NCBI GenBank assembly: GCA_947471745.1
Contig: CANJKZ010000981.1
Coordinates: forward strand, 1,116,001 to 1,180,000
Source of the DNA: Closterium sp. Naga37s-1
Lineage: Eukaryota > Streptophyta > Zygnematophyceae > Desmidiales > Closteriaceae
Direction of reading: 5' to 3'
DNA length: 64,000 nucleotides
Shown here: piece after piece, positions 46,490 to 57,659 of the stretch
How the letters are laid out: each line of letters opens with the position of its first letter
Numbering within the stretch: the first letter of the stretch is position 1
Program-made: the position numbers and the translations under genes
Notes under the pieces: generated by a model
Databases searched by the model: none
Seen by the model: only the letters and a program-made list of their open reading frames with translations
Told to the model about the DNA's origin: nothing

Positions 46490-48390
46490 GTCCTAGAGGA
46501 TATGCAGTTTGAGCTGGAGTTCTACGCAGCCGCTTCTCCCTCTCTCTGTGCCATGCTGCTTTCCCCTGAGGGAGACCCCAACGCCCTTGACATTCCCACT
46601 CCTCGCACGTACCATGAGGCGCTTTCAGGAGAAGCGGAAAAGCGGCTATGGACTCAGAGTCAGCATCTTGGCGATTCACAGACACCTATGTCGACGCAGT
46701 TCCCCCTCCCAGGGTGAACGTTGCCGATGGCATGTGGCTCTTCAAGGTGAAGCGGCCGCCTAGATCATCGCCTGTGTTCAAGGCGCGCTACATGGCTAGG
46801 GGTTTCAGTCAGCATGAGGGAGTTGACTTGTTCCAGACCTTCGCCCAGACTCCGAAGATGATTATTCTTCGGGTATTACTACACGTAGTAGAGCTGCACT
46901 CCCTCGAATTCCCCACTGCGTTTCTCCAGGGCCGCCTACACGAGGAGATATGGCTGCGGCATCTTCCTGGCCTCACCGACACCTTCCCACCTGGGACCCA
47001 GTGTAGCCTGAGGCGACTAGTCTACGGTCTCCTCCAATCGCCCCGTAAGTGGCACGACACTTTTCGCTCCACGCTTCGTCACCTTGGGTTTCGTCCTTCT
47101 TCTGCCGACCCGTCGCTATTTGTTCGTGCTGGTTCCACTCATTTCTTTGTACTTGTCTACGTCAATGACTTGGTGTTTGCTACAGCAGACACGACAGCTC
47201 TGGGTGAGGTGAAATCGGAACTGCAGAAGAGACACACAGAGCCGCTCGCACCATCACGTTGACGCAGTCACAAATGGTGCAGCAGGTCCTTTGGTGGTTC
47301 GAGTTTCAGTTCTCCACCACCCAGCCCACTCCTCTTGCTGTTGACCACATGCTCACTGGCCCCTTTCCCAACGAGTCCTTTGATTCCAGTGGTCCCTACT
47401 TGTGGGCTGCCTCATGTACCTGATGACTTGTACTCGGCCGGACCTCGGTTTTCCCCTCGGCGTCCTCTCTCACTCTTTTGCGACTGTGAGACACCATCCT
47501 GTTCACTGGACAGCTGCTTTGAGGGTGGCGAAGTACGTGGCGGTTACATCAAGCATGGGGCTTGTGCTTGGAGGGACTCAGCTAGTTGAGTTGACCGGTC
47601 ACTGCGACTCTTCCTACGCTGACGACGTGGAGACTCAGCGTTCGACTCAAGGTTACTACTTCAGTCTAGGTGCTGGTGCTGTGTCGTGGAGGTCTACACG
47701 GTCGTCGTCTGTGGCTTTGTCCAGTGCAGAGACTGAGATCTACGATGGTCCCATGGCGGCACATGAGCTTCGTTGGTTGACCTTCTTGCTTGCCGACCTT
47801 GGTGAGCGGCCTCGCTCTGCACTGACCTTGTACGCTGACAACAAGGCCATGATCCTCCTGGGTCGAGAGCCTCGACTGGAGAGCAGATTGAAGCAAATTG
47901 ACGTGAGGTACTTTCTCCTGCGAGAGTTGCAGCGACGCGGCCAGGCATGCTTGGACTTTGTGGCCTCAGAGGCCAACACTGCAGACGTCTTCACCAAGGC
48001 CTTGGCGCCTGGTGACCGCCACATGTTCTGTGTGCAGCTAGGGTTTGTTGAGGTTGGCCCTCGGTTGCTGTTGCTTGCTGTTTGCTTTCTTTGTTTTGCT
48101 TCTATATGTACTAGTAAACTCTTGAATTGGCCTTGTGGCCACTTGCTTGTGCTTCGAGTGTGTGGTGACTCTGAGCACCACCCTGAGCTTTGCCTTGTTG
48201 CTTGCACTCGACTGGTCTTGTGACCATTTGCCGTCGCTTGTTTGTCTTTTTTATGTCCCTCACTTAGCCTATGGGGGAGTGTCAAAATGTAATAACATTA
48301 TAGGCTGTAGTGAGGTACCTACTAGGGGGTACAGTTATTACGGTTACATACTTGTACCTCTTCACATTCTAGTTTCATCATTCCGTTCTG
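46490..48390 (+). mobile_element. Copia element F (fossil), 5'-truncated
   Basis: Copia remnant of a lineage related to A-E but more diverged. It starts within the region before the reverse transcriptase (EGDPNALDIPTPRTY near 46575), continues through reverse transcriptase (about 46650-47250) and RNase H (about 47400-48060), and ends with a CTATGGGGGAG purine tract followed by a probable 3' LTR from 48282 whose right edge is unclear. No gag, protease, integrase or 5' LTR is present. Broken in several places; no paired LTR, so it cannot be dated, but it is older than E. Confidence 0.82.
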
Positions 48391-50455
48391 CGTACTTTTT
48401 GAAAGTATTATGGTTACCCCCGTTAAACCGATGGTCTTCACTAAGCCCGATAGTCGGTTTCGCCACAGAACGGCCACTCGCAAGGTCCTCAAGAAGAGAT
48501 TTCATTTGCGGGTCTCGAACAAGCATCGTCCACTATGGCGTAGGCTTAATAAACTCTTCTTTCTCTGCCGATTTCACTTAGACTTGCCAAGGGATTAACA
48601 ACGAGCAACACGCCATTCACCGGGCTCTAATAATAGCTCTTGTTTAGAATGGTAGTTTTTCGGAACCCTTTAGAAGAAATTATGAGTGACTCATGTGAGG
48701 CTCATGAGAGTCTAATGTGAGCTTCATGGGAGTCTCATGTGAGCTGCATAGGAGTCTCTTGTGAGAACAATTATGTGCCTTTAGAATAAAGAAAAAAAAA
48801 GAGTGTGGTACAAATGAGAAACACAACAAATTCGTATCAATCCTACTACAAAAAAATGTGCCCCGAAGTGTGCGAGTTGTGTAATATATTGCGTACGTTT
48901 CATGCTGTGTCACAAACTCAACCTACAAATCTTCGACGAGCAGTCCCCAAGTCCGAAAACATTGCCTTGTGGAACAAGTCACAATTTGTCCTAGAATCTT
49001 CCTTTTTGTCAAGCATATTCCTCTCAATTTTACTCCTTTCCACCATCACCTCGACTTCTTCCTTCCTCCTAAATCTCCTTGTTATCTTTTCGAGTCGTAG
49101 TTCTCATGCAAAGTAATTTAGTAACTTCGTAGTTTCTTCGTTTAGTAATTTCTTCACTTTTCCTTCGCGGTCCGAATTTCACTGTTAGTGTGGTTCGGCG
49201 AACGCTCCAACTGGGTAGGGGAAGGTACATGTATGAGAAAATGCCATGAGAGCAGGATGAGATGCGTGCGTAGGAAAGTGTATGTAAGACGGGAGAGGTC
49301 GGGACGGATTATCGAGGCAGGAAAACCACACGGGCCGAAGAGTCCCACATAGGCAGAGTGAAGCACAAAGGGAAGGAGCATGTGGGCAAGAAACAACGTA
49401 AGGGCAAGGGAAAACGTAAGGGTAGGGAAAATCGCATCTACTCGAATGGCAACAAAGGGTGGCGCAAGCACAAGGATATGAGCCTAAGGGTGTGAGGAAG
49501 TGAGGGAGGTGAAAGGAGGGGAGGAAGCATGTAAGAACTATTTGGAGGGGAAAGGATGGTAGCAATGGCTAATGGCCTTCCCCAGATGCATTGAGGAGAG
49601 TAAAATTGGGGGTTATAAGGGTGAAGGGTTATGATCCAATCGATGAGAGTGAATGTCATTCTCTTGTATGTGTTCAAAACCCGCTAAGACAGCTGAAGTT
49701 TTTCCAACCATGCATGATTTGTTGTATCAAGAAGAAATGTTTAGATTGACGGAACCGTTGCGGATGGAGGAGTTGGGCCTCCACCCACTATGGTGGCAGT
49801 GAAGCCCGGTTGGGGTACATGTGTAATTCGATCCGGGGTTGGCAAGTATGTTCACCTCCCCTAACACTGCTATCCAACCCACTGTTTCAAATGTATAACG
49901 GCTCTGCGGAGATAGCTACTACAATGGGAGCTAGACTACGGGCTAGGCACGGGTGCTCGTGTGATCTTTGCGTTCGTTATTCCTTAGTCGTTTTCCTAGT
50001 GCACACACTGCTTGCTAGTTCACGGGGCAAATTGGCAAGAGTTTCACAAGAGAAAGTTGACAACAATGGTACAAAGAAGTTGGCATGGCAAGACTACATC
50101 AGAACTAGCATTCAGGTTGGTCGACTACCAGCACAGCATGGTCGACCGCGTTCCAGCACGACTTGGTCAACCGCGCTCCAGCAGTGCAAAGTCAACAGCG
50201 TGCCAACGCTGCAGGTCGACGGCGTGCCAGTGTTGCTCCCGCAGTACAGCATCGCACCAGCTTCGCAGGTGCTCGCAGATGATTGGCGCGCTGTGTCTTG
50301 TCACCTGCACAGCGCACACACCAAGTCAACCTGGCGCTGACGACTGCATCTGATCAGCCACGTCGACCTCGGGATACTACCCCCGAGGTCAGCCTCGCCA
50401 ACATCGCCTGGGCGACCGTCGCACTCTTCCGCAGAGCCTCGTCACCCAGGTAACC
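48391..50455. other. Intergenic; short tandem repeat and dispersed repeats
   Basis: No gene recognised. At 48683-48762 a unit of about 20 bp (CATGTGAGCTTCATGGGAGT) is repeated about four times. At 49240-49560 there is a diverged copy of the 5740-6100 repeat. At about 50120-50380 GTCGAC-rich DNA resembles the LTRs of element G and may be a piece of a related element. A basic 62-residue frame at 48410-48598 matches nothing I know. Confidence 0.5.
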
Positions 50456-50984
50456 TGGTCGACCGGGCAACCACGTCGACCAGCTGCTCCTGTATGTGCC
50501 GGTCGACCTCCTAAGTCGACGACCACTCCAAGTTGGCCTCACCAGGTCGACCACACCCTTGGTCGACCAGCTCCAGGTCGACGTCACTCCTGGTCGACCA
50601 GCTCCATGTCGACCAGCGGAGACGTCAGCCGACCACCCAAGTCAGCTACCCGAAGTTGGCGTCACCAAGTCGGCGCCGACTCTTAGGCCGACCTCTTGAA
50701 GTCGGCGACCTCCCAAGTCGGCGACCTTGCAAGTCGGCGACCTCGCAAGTCGGCGCCGACTTCCAGGTCGATGCGCCACATCGCCGACCACCAGTTGAAG
50801 TCGGCCGCCGGCTTCCCAAGTCGGCGGCATTGCGGTGGCCCCGTGCAAGTCGACCAACCCCGTCGACCAGCTTGCCCAAGTCGGCGTCGCCCACTGCTGC
50901 AAGTCGGCTTTACCTCCCGTACACCCAACCACGAAGTCGGCTCCGCCCAAGCGAGGACGGGGCCAACAACAACTCTCGTTGACA
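50456..50984 (-). repeat. LTR of copia G, left (3' LTR)
   Basis: 529 bp, ends GTTGACA on the + strand. Rich in GTCGAC palindromes; the middle has AAGTCGGCGACCT-type units of about 17 bp in tandem. Confidence 0.88.
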
Positions 50985-53900
50985 CTCCCCTACCGCGTTC
51001 ACGCTTGGGCCCCCAGCCCACACGGCATCAGTGCTCGGAGAATAGCTCGTCGGCGTGCACCCAACACACAGCACGCCAGTCACCGCACCAGCCATGCAGG
51101 AGGGCATGGCACCTACTGCTGCACGTCGTTGTCCCCGTCGCCCACGTCGACCAAGCGCACCTGGCCCATGTCAAAGGAGCACCGGTTGAAGGCCGGATAG
51201 TGCAGCGCCTTCGTAAGGAAGTCGGTCGGCTGGTCAGCGGTCGGGATGTACTTCAGTGAAAACATCCCACGCTTCACCTTGTGCTGCAGCCAGGCCTGTC
51301 GCCGCTCCATGTGCTTGAGGTTGCCTGTCAACCCCATGCCCTCGGCGACCGTGATGGCCGACTTGTTGTCCACCCGGAGGACGGCCGGCTTCCCGGCATC
51401 CAGCTACCGGAACTCGGCGAGGAGGAAGCGAAGTCAGCGTCCCTCCTTGCCGGCTTCGGTGGCCGCCACGTACTCCGACTCGGTCGACGACATCGTCACG
51501 CACTTGATACGCTGGCTCGACCAGGAGACTGCGGCCCCTCCGTAGAAGAACACGTAGCCGCCCGTGCTCGTCCTGTTCTGCTTGTCACCAGCGTCCACGT
51601 AGCCGACCAGCTCCAGCGACTCAGGTCCACCGCCGAACTCCAGGGCGGTGTCACGCGTGTTGGCGAGGTAGGCGAGGCAGCGTTCGACCTCGCGCCAGTG
51701 CTGGTCGCTCCTCACCGTGATGCCGCTCCCCAGCTTGCTGCAGGCGAAGGCGATGTCCGGCCTCGTCGTCGTCGCCGCGAACTGCAGCGAGCCGACCTTC
51801 TGCCGGTACTCCTCCTCCTGTCGCTCCTGTGCCTCCTCGTCGTCGAAGGTGAGCTCGGAGTAGGCGTCGACCGCGACCGGCGTCTTCGGGGTGCGCCCGG
51901 TCTGCTCGTCGTCGATGAAGCGCCTACGCAGCTTATCGGCGTAGCCCTGCTGGTGCAGCCACAGCTTCCCCGCCGACCTGTCGCGCACGATCTCCAGCCC
52001 GAGCAATTTCTGCACAGGCGAGATCTTACGCAGCTCGAAGGCTGACTCCAGCAACTCCTTCAGCTCCTTCAGCATCTTGCTGCTGCTGCTGGCGGCGAGC
52101 AGGTCGTTGACGTTGACCAACACCCAGCAGGCCACTCCGTCGTCGCCGAACTTGAAGTACAGAGCCTCGTCCACTTGGCTCTTCTTCCACCCGGCGCCGA
52201 CCAGCACGTCGTTGAGCGCCAAGTACCACAGCAGCGGCGACTGCTTCAGCCCGTACAGGCTCTTCAGCAGCTTGCACACCCGGCTGATTCCGTCGTTGAA
52301 GTAGTCCGGCTGGGACATGTAGAGCACCCGGTCAAGCTTGCTCTGCAGGAAGGCGTTCTTCATGTCGAGCTGCATCAGGTTGAGGTTGAGGACGGCGATG
52401 ATGCTGAGGAAAATCCTCAGCGTGACGTAGCTGCCCACCAGCGCGAACGTCTCGTCGTAGTCGGCGCCATACACCTGGGTGAAGCCCTTCACCACCAGCC
52501 TCGCCTTTTCGCGCTCAACGGTGTCGTCGACGTGGTACTTCGTCGTCAACACCCACCGGTTCTTCATGATGTTCACCCTCGGCGGGCGTTCGACCAACTC
52601 CCACGTGCCCATGTTGATGAGGCTGCGGATCTCCTCCTCCATGGCGGCCTTCACCGCCGGGCCCTTCCAGCTCGCCAACGCCTCCTTCACCGTCATCGTC
52701 AAGATGTCCCAACGGTGCTCGGGGTCGGCATGCATGTCGGGGTCAAGCTCCGGAAACTCCTCATCCTCCTCGGCGTTGTCGTACAGCAGGTCGTCGTCGT
52801 CCACGTCGTACACCGTGGTGAAGGCAGGAAGAAGTCGGGTGGCCTCCAAAGTCGGCCTGACTTCCGGGGTTCAGGCCGAACCTCCACCATGTCACTCTTA
52901 GTGGACTCCTTGGTGTCCCCTCCTTCATCACCGGCTTCGCTGCCCTCGTCGTCCTGCTGCACCTCAGTCGACTCCCTGGCCGACTTCTCCCCTGTGATCG
53001 GCTCCTCTGCCGACTGCCTGGTTGCCGACTGCTCCGTGGTCGGCTTCACCGCAGTCTACTCCCCGGTCGGCTGCTGCCCTGCTGCCTGCTTCGCCGACTT
53101 CACCCAAGTCGGCTGCTCCTCCTCGACATGCTCCTCCCCTGTCAACGTCGACTTCACTCCCACGTCGACTTGCCGCTCGTCACGTCGGCCACCGACGATG
53201 CCCTTGGCCGGCGCCAAAGGCGACGTCCCACGACCCCCCTCATCGCCGGAGGCCGACACAGAAGTCAGCCCGCGCATGTCGGCCACGAGGGGAGGGGCAG
53301 GGGTCGGAGGGGGAGGGGAAGAGGAAGGAGGACGGACGACCTCGGCGTCCTCAGCAGCAAGCTCACCGACCTTGGCGAGCAGAGGCAGCGTCGCCGTCGA
53401 GGTGTCAGTCGGCGGGGTAGTTGGCGTCCGTCCTGACACCGGCCCGTGCGCCGACTTCCACACCTCCAGCGACATATCATCGTAGAACACCACGCCCGTC
53501 GTGGTGACCACCCGGTTGGCGGCGATGCCGAGGAGCTCCCAGCCCTTGCTCTCCGCCGACACACCGATGTGAAGGCCCCACTAGGCCTTCGGCTTCAGCT
53601 TGCCGCCATGCTGCTGCTCGGGGACCATGAACTGTGCCATGCAGCCCCACACACGTGCCAACGACAGGTCGGGCTTCTGCCCGGTAAGCAGCTGGTACGG
53701 CGGTGTCCCCGGCGGCAGCGTCGACCGCTCAAGGCAGTTACGGACCCAGACGGCCTGTCGCAGAGCGAGGTGCCACCAGTGGTGCTGCACGCCCATGTGC
53801 AGCAGCATCGTCCGCACTGACTCCACCACCGTCCTCATCTCCCGCTCCGCCAATGAAGTGCCACGCCCGGTGGCCGGCGTTGAGGTACTCTCGGCACCAC

Positions 53901-54288
53901 TTCGAGGCGATCTGCACGCCCGGCGAGCAGCACCGCGAGATGACCGTGAAGGTCAACAGCTGCACGGCGCAGAACTCCGCTCGTAAGTCGGCGTGGTGCT
54001 CCTCCGGCGTCGCCACGGTCCCTCGGGCGAAGCCGATCAGCTCGGCCATCTCCAGCTGGGGCTTGATAGCTTCCTTCCATGTGAGAATGCCTGGTTGACC
54101 AACGAGCGGCGGGGTGACCAAGATCCTGTCCGGCGTAAACTTGAAGTAGCCGTAGCTCGGTGCAATCCCGCCTGCCATCACCTTCGTGACAATCCCCTTC
54201 GTCGACCTCCGACGTCACCCTGCGAGGAGCCTGCAGCCTCCGACGACTGCCTCACTCGCGCCTGAACGCCGCCGCCTGAACCCTAACG

Positions 54289-54849
54289 TGGTCGACCGGG
54301 CAACCACGTCGACCAGCTGCTCCTGTATGTGCCCGTCGACCTCCCAAGTCGACGACCACTCCAAGTCGGCCTCACCAGGTCGACCACACCCTTGGTCGAC
54401 CAGCTCCAGGTCGACGTCACTCCTGGTCGACCAGCTCCATGTCGACCAGCGCAGTCGTCAGCCGACCACCCAAGTCGGCTACCCGAAGTCGGCGTCACCA
54501 AGTCGGCGCCGACTTCCAGGCTGACCTCTTGAAGTCGGCGACCTCCCAAGTCGGCGACCTCCCAAGTCGGCGACCTTGCAAGTCGGTGACCTCGCAAGTC
54601 GGCGACCTTGCAAGTCGGCGCCGACTTCCAGGTCGACGCGCCACATCGCCGACCACCAGTTGAAGTCGGCCGCCGGCTTCCCAAGTCGGCGGCATTGTAG
54701 TGGCCCCGTGCAAGTCGACCAACCCCGTCGACCAGCTCGCCCAAGTCGGCGTCGCCCACTGCTGCAAGTCGGCTGTACCTCCCGTACACCCAACCACGAA
54801 GTCGGCTCCGCCCAAGCGAGGACGGGGCCAACAACAACTCCCGTTGACA
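54289..54849 (-). repeat. LTR of copia G, right (5' LTR)
   Basis: 561 bp, pairs with 50456-50984; the extra length is mainly two more 17-bp internal units. Confidence 0.88.
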
Positions 54850-55049
54850 GGCTCAAAGTTGAATCCTTAATCATATTCCAGGATTAGTTGGGGTGATGAT
54901 TGTGAGAATGAAAATGGGCCATTTACTTCATTAGATTAGGAGGAGAAAATACATAGGGTGAAGAGAGAGTTGGAAAAGAACGAAGGGAAGATACTGTCTT
55001 TATTGACAATATAAGAAATACAAAGGTACATGGATCGTAAGGTCTACGA
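54850..55049. other. Short spacer
   Basis: AT-rich, nothing recognised; may be the 3' end of the LINE that follows on the minus strand. Confidence 0.4.
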
Positions 55050-57010
55050 AGCTACTTAAGAGAAGCTACGCAAAGGAAGCGGCAATGGTAGTCTCGCTTC
55101 TAAGTGGTTCAAAAGTCGTCCCCTATGTACGCAAAGTTCGTCGCCAACAGAGGGGTAACCTCCAAAGGGTTGGTGCTGGTCCTGACGGTGGAACCGAACC
55201 TGTGCCCGCCTACAAATTGTGTGGTCCTGCTCGCGCTGGTGGATGACGGAAATACGCTTGTAGAAACTGGTCTCGAAGAGTTGCGAGAGGAGATCAGATG
55301 AACCCCTCATGAATGCCCAGAGGGGCTGCACAGTCGTGAGGCCAGCCAAGAGGGCACCAGATAGAGCATTTCGAGGGTTGGACTGTGAGACCTAAGGAAT
55401 GGAGGTGGTCGGTTAGTGCAGCAAAGGTAGTGGTAAGTGTTGAGGGAGGGCCGGCAAGGAAGGTGTCCTTAGCGTAGGAGGAGATGAAGATGGATGGAAA
55501 CTGGTTTTGAGTTGGAAGAATGGCAAGCTGCTGGGTGAGGGCATAAATAAAGGGACCGCACGGGTCCTCTCTGGCGCACGCCTGAGGCGGACTCGAATGT
55601 ATGGAGGGTTGGGCTGTTGCGGTAGTGAAGGGGAGAGGCGGAAGTAGGGGATGAGAGGAGAGAAGGCTGAGGACCGGAGGGCCTCGAACATGGCAGTCCT
55701 GATGAAGGAGTTGAAGCCATTACGACGTCAAGCTGAAGCACCGCCCAATGAGGATGAAGAAAAAAGGCATATTATACTGAAGGCAGGGGAGGAAGGTGTC
55801 TCGCAGCTGCTGCTTGAACATGAGGGTGATGCAGCGGGAAAGAAGACGTGGGAGAACTTCTCCTATAGCGATCGGCAGGATCCCACCCTGCGACTTCTTG
55901 AGGGCTACAAGAGTGGATGCGGTGTAATATGAATGGACTGAGGGTGGAAGGTCGCCCTGCAACCAGTTTTAGAAGAGGCGGAGGAGGGAGGGAAGGTGCT
56001 GCAGGGTAGTAAGGAATGTGTCCCTGAGATACTCGATCAACCAACTTGAAGGGCCAGCAGCGGTTCCCCGTGGGGTCGATTGAAGAGCCAAGTGGAGGGG
56101 TGGAGCAGAAAGCTGCGGGTAAGAATCTGGGGTGAAGGAGGAAATCCATTGGCGGAGGGGTTCCGATGAAGGCGGATGTTTCGAGGAGAGGGATGAAATT
56201 GTCTCAGAAGAAGGAGGAGCGAGTTCGCCAGCTTCTAGCGCAGGCAGTGAGCGGGACCAGTCCCCACACTTAGCAAACCCTGCAGCTCGATAAAGGTGTG
56301 CTTGGGTGGCTGTAGAGCAAGCTGAAGCAAGGGCAAGGGGGCGCGCAGCGGGTGTAGAAGCGGCGGAGGCTTCGAGGAAGAGAGCATGCCAATCACCGCT
56401 AATGAAGCGTTGAGCTTGAAGTGTGCATGCTGAAGTAAGCGATTGAGAGGGTGCTGTGGCAGTCAAGCGAAGGACGAGGCGCGGGAAAGCAAGCATAATA
56501 AGGTGTGCAGTAGTGTCAGAAGGATGTTGCACAAGCGTCCTAGGGAGATAGGCAAGGCATCAAGCACGAGAAGGCGAATGCGAGGAGGAATACGGTGAAG
56601 GATGGGTCCAGGAGAAACTGTAGGGCTAAAGAAGGCAGGCCAATCCCACTCAAGGACAGCATCCCTGGTGGCGGAAGGAATTGCCGGCGGAGAGGAGGAC
56701 TGTGCAGTTGCAGCTTGAGCACGGGGGGCGGGGCGAGGAGGAGGACACCCAACTTGTTGTCTTGCAGCAGAGTTTTGCTGACAGGAATTGGTATGGCGAG
56801 CCAAGGCACCAGATTAGCACAAGGATGGCGAGGTGTAGGGCAGGAGAAAGAATGGGCAGTGGGAGGAGGATTGGAGGGAGAAGGCACGGTGGGGGGGGGT
56901 AGAGGGGGATGTGGGAGGGGGAGGGGGAGGGGTAGAGGAACTAGGAGGGGGTTGCGGAGAAGAAGTGTTTTCGTAGTGTGATAGCGGGTGCGAGTCGTCT
57001 GCAGGGGCCA
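55050..57010 (-). mobile_element. Decayed LINE (non-LTR retrotransposon) reverse transcriptase
   Basis: On the minus strand, pieces of a LINE-type reverse transcriptase appear in family order but in shifting frames: a Ser/Ala-rich upstream region (about 57010-56000), KKSQGGILPIAIGEVLPRL near 55880 (the K-x-GG-x-RPI-x-GE block, with L for R), LDVV near 55730, a QGDP-like block with DPCGPFIYAL near 55560, and SYAKDTFLAG near 55475, where the usual YADD reads YAKD. The changed catalytic residue and frame shifts show it is dead. No endonuclease domain is recognised. The ends are not defined; no poly-A tail or target duplication was found. Confidence 0.7.
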
Positions 57011-57249
57011 TGGAGTCAAATGCATCTGCTGTGGTAACTGGAGCAGGGGCTAAGGTAGGTGAGGGATGGTCACGTGAAGACGAAGGCCTAGGGTGAGAGG
57101 TTTGAGGTTGAGATGAAGACGGGGGAACAGGAAGGGTGTCCTTAAGAACCTGCTAGAGAACCTCCTTCCGTTTTTTCAAGTCTAGTTCCGACGCTGACGT
57201 TGACTGGGGTTGCTGATAAGGAGCAGATGATGGTTGAGGCTTAGAAATG
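57011..57249. other. Spacer, nothing recognised
   Basis: No coding or structural signal apart from continuing purine-rich sequence. Confidence 0.4.
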
Positions 57250-57495
57250 GAGGGCCCATTGGGTAGTTTAGCAACACTTAGGGGAGTGTTGCCAACCCAA
57301 TGGCCCATTGGGCTAGTTTGGCAGCACCTGGGGGAGTGTTGCCAACCCAATGGCCCATTGGGTTAGTTTGGCAACACCTGGGGGGGTGTTGCCAACATGT
57401 GGCCAAGTGAGTTGGGTTGGCAACTTCTTGAGAAATTGTTGCCAACCTATGGCCAAGTGGGTTGGGCTGGCAACTTCCCAAGAAGTTGCCAACCT
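57250..57495. repeat. Array of five hairpins at 50-bp spacing
   Basis: Stem-loops with arms GGCAAC.../...GTTGCC begin at about 57270, 57320, 57370, 57419 and 57469. The first three have loops containing GGGGG or AGGGG; the last two have their own inner palindrome (ACTTCTTGAGAAATTGT, ACTTCCCAAGAAGT). Spacers are AACCCAATGGCCCATTGGGT and variants, themselves palindromic (CCCAATGG-CCCATTGGG). Confidence 0.85.
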
Positions 57496-57659
57496 AAGGA
57501 CCAAATGGTTCCAATTTGGGGGCTCCACCATAATTGGGTTGGATTGGCACCCCGAGTGCAAGACTACACCCAAAGTTGGGTGTTGTCCCAACCCAACTGT
57601 ACACCACATTTGGTGTACATTCACATAGCATGTTAAGGCTAGTAGTGAACATCCCTTAA

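Larger units (their letters stand above)
50456..54849 (-). mobile_element. Copia element G (fossil), compact, different lineage
   Basis: Long LTRs at 50456-50984 (529 bp) and 54289-54849 (561 bp) flank about 3.3 kb. Parts on the minus strand: a Gag-like segment (about 54181-53850), the C-terminal part of integrase (about 53850-53450, ending in a Pro/Ser linker), reverse transcriptase with FLQSKLDRVLYMSQPDYF and LKSLYGLKQSPLLWY (about 52850-51900) and RNase H with SSTESEYVAATEAGKEG and DNKSAITVAEG (about 51500-51113). Sequence type differs from A-F. No 5-bp target duplication could be matched, and LTRs differ in length, so it is not recent. It is short for a copia element and broken. Confidence 0.87.

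Noticed and set aside
48410-48598. Very basic 62-residue frame resembling a small ribosomal protein in composition
   Set aside because: No specific motif could be matched and no context supports it.
50120-50380. Extension of the left LTR of copia G
   Set aside because: GTCGAC-rich like the LTR but not alignable with the corresponding side of the right LTR; kept as a separate unresolved repeat.
57250-57495. Hairpin array considered as CRISPR-like
   Set aside because: Spacers are themselves repeated and palindromic; no associated genes.
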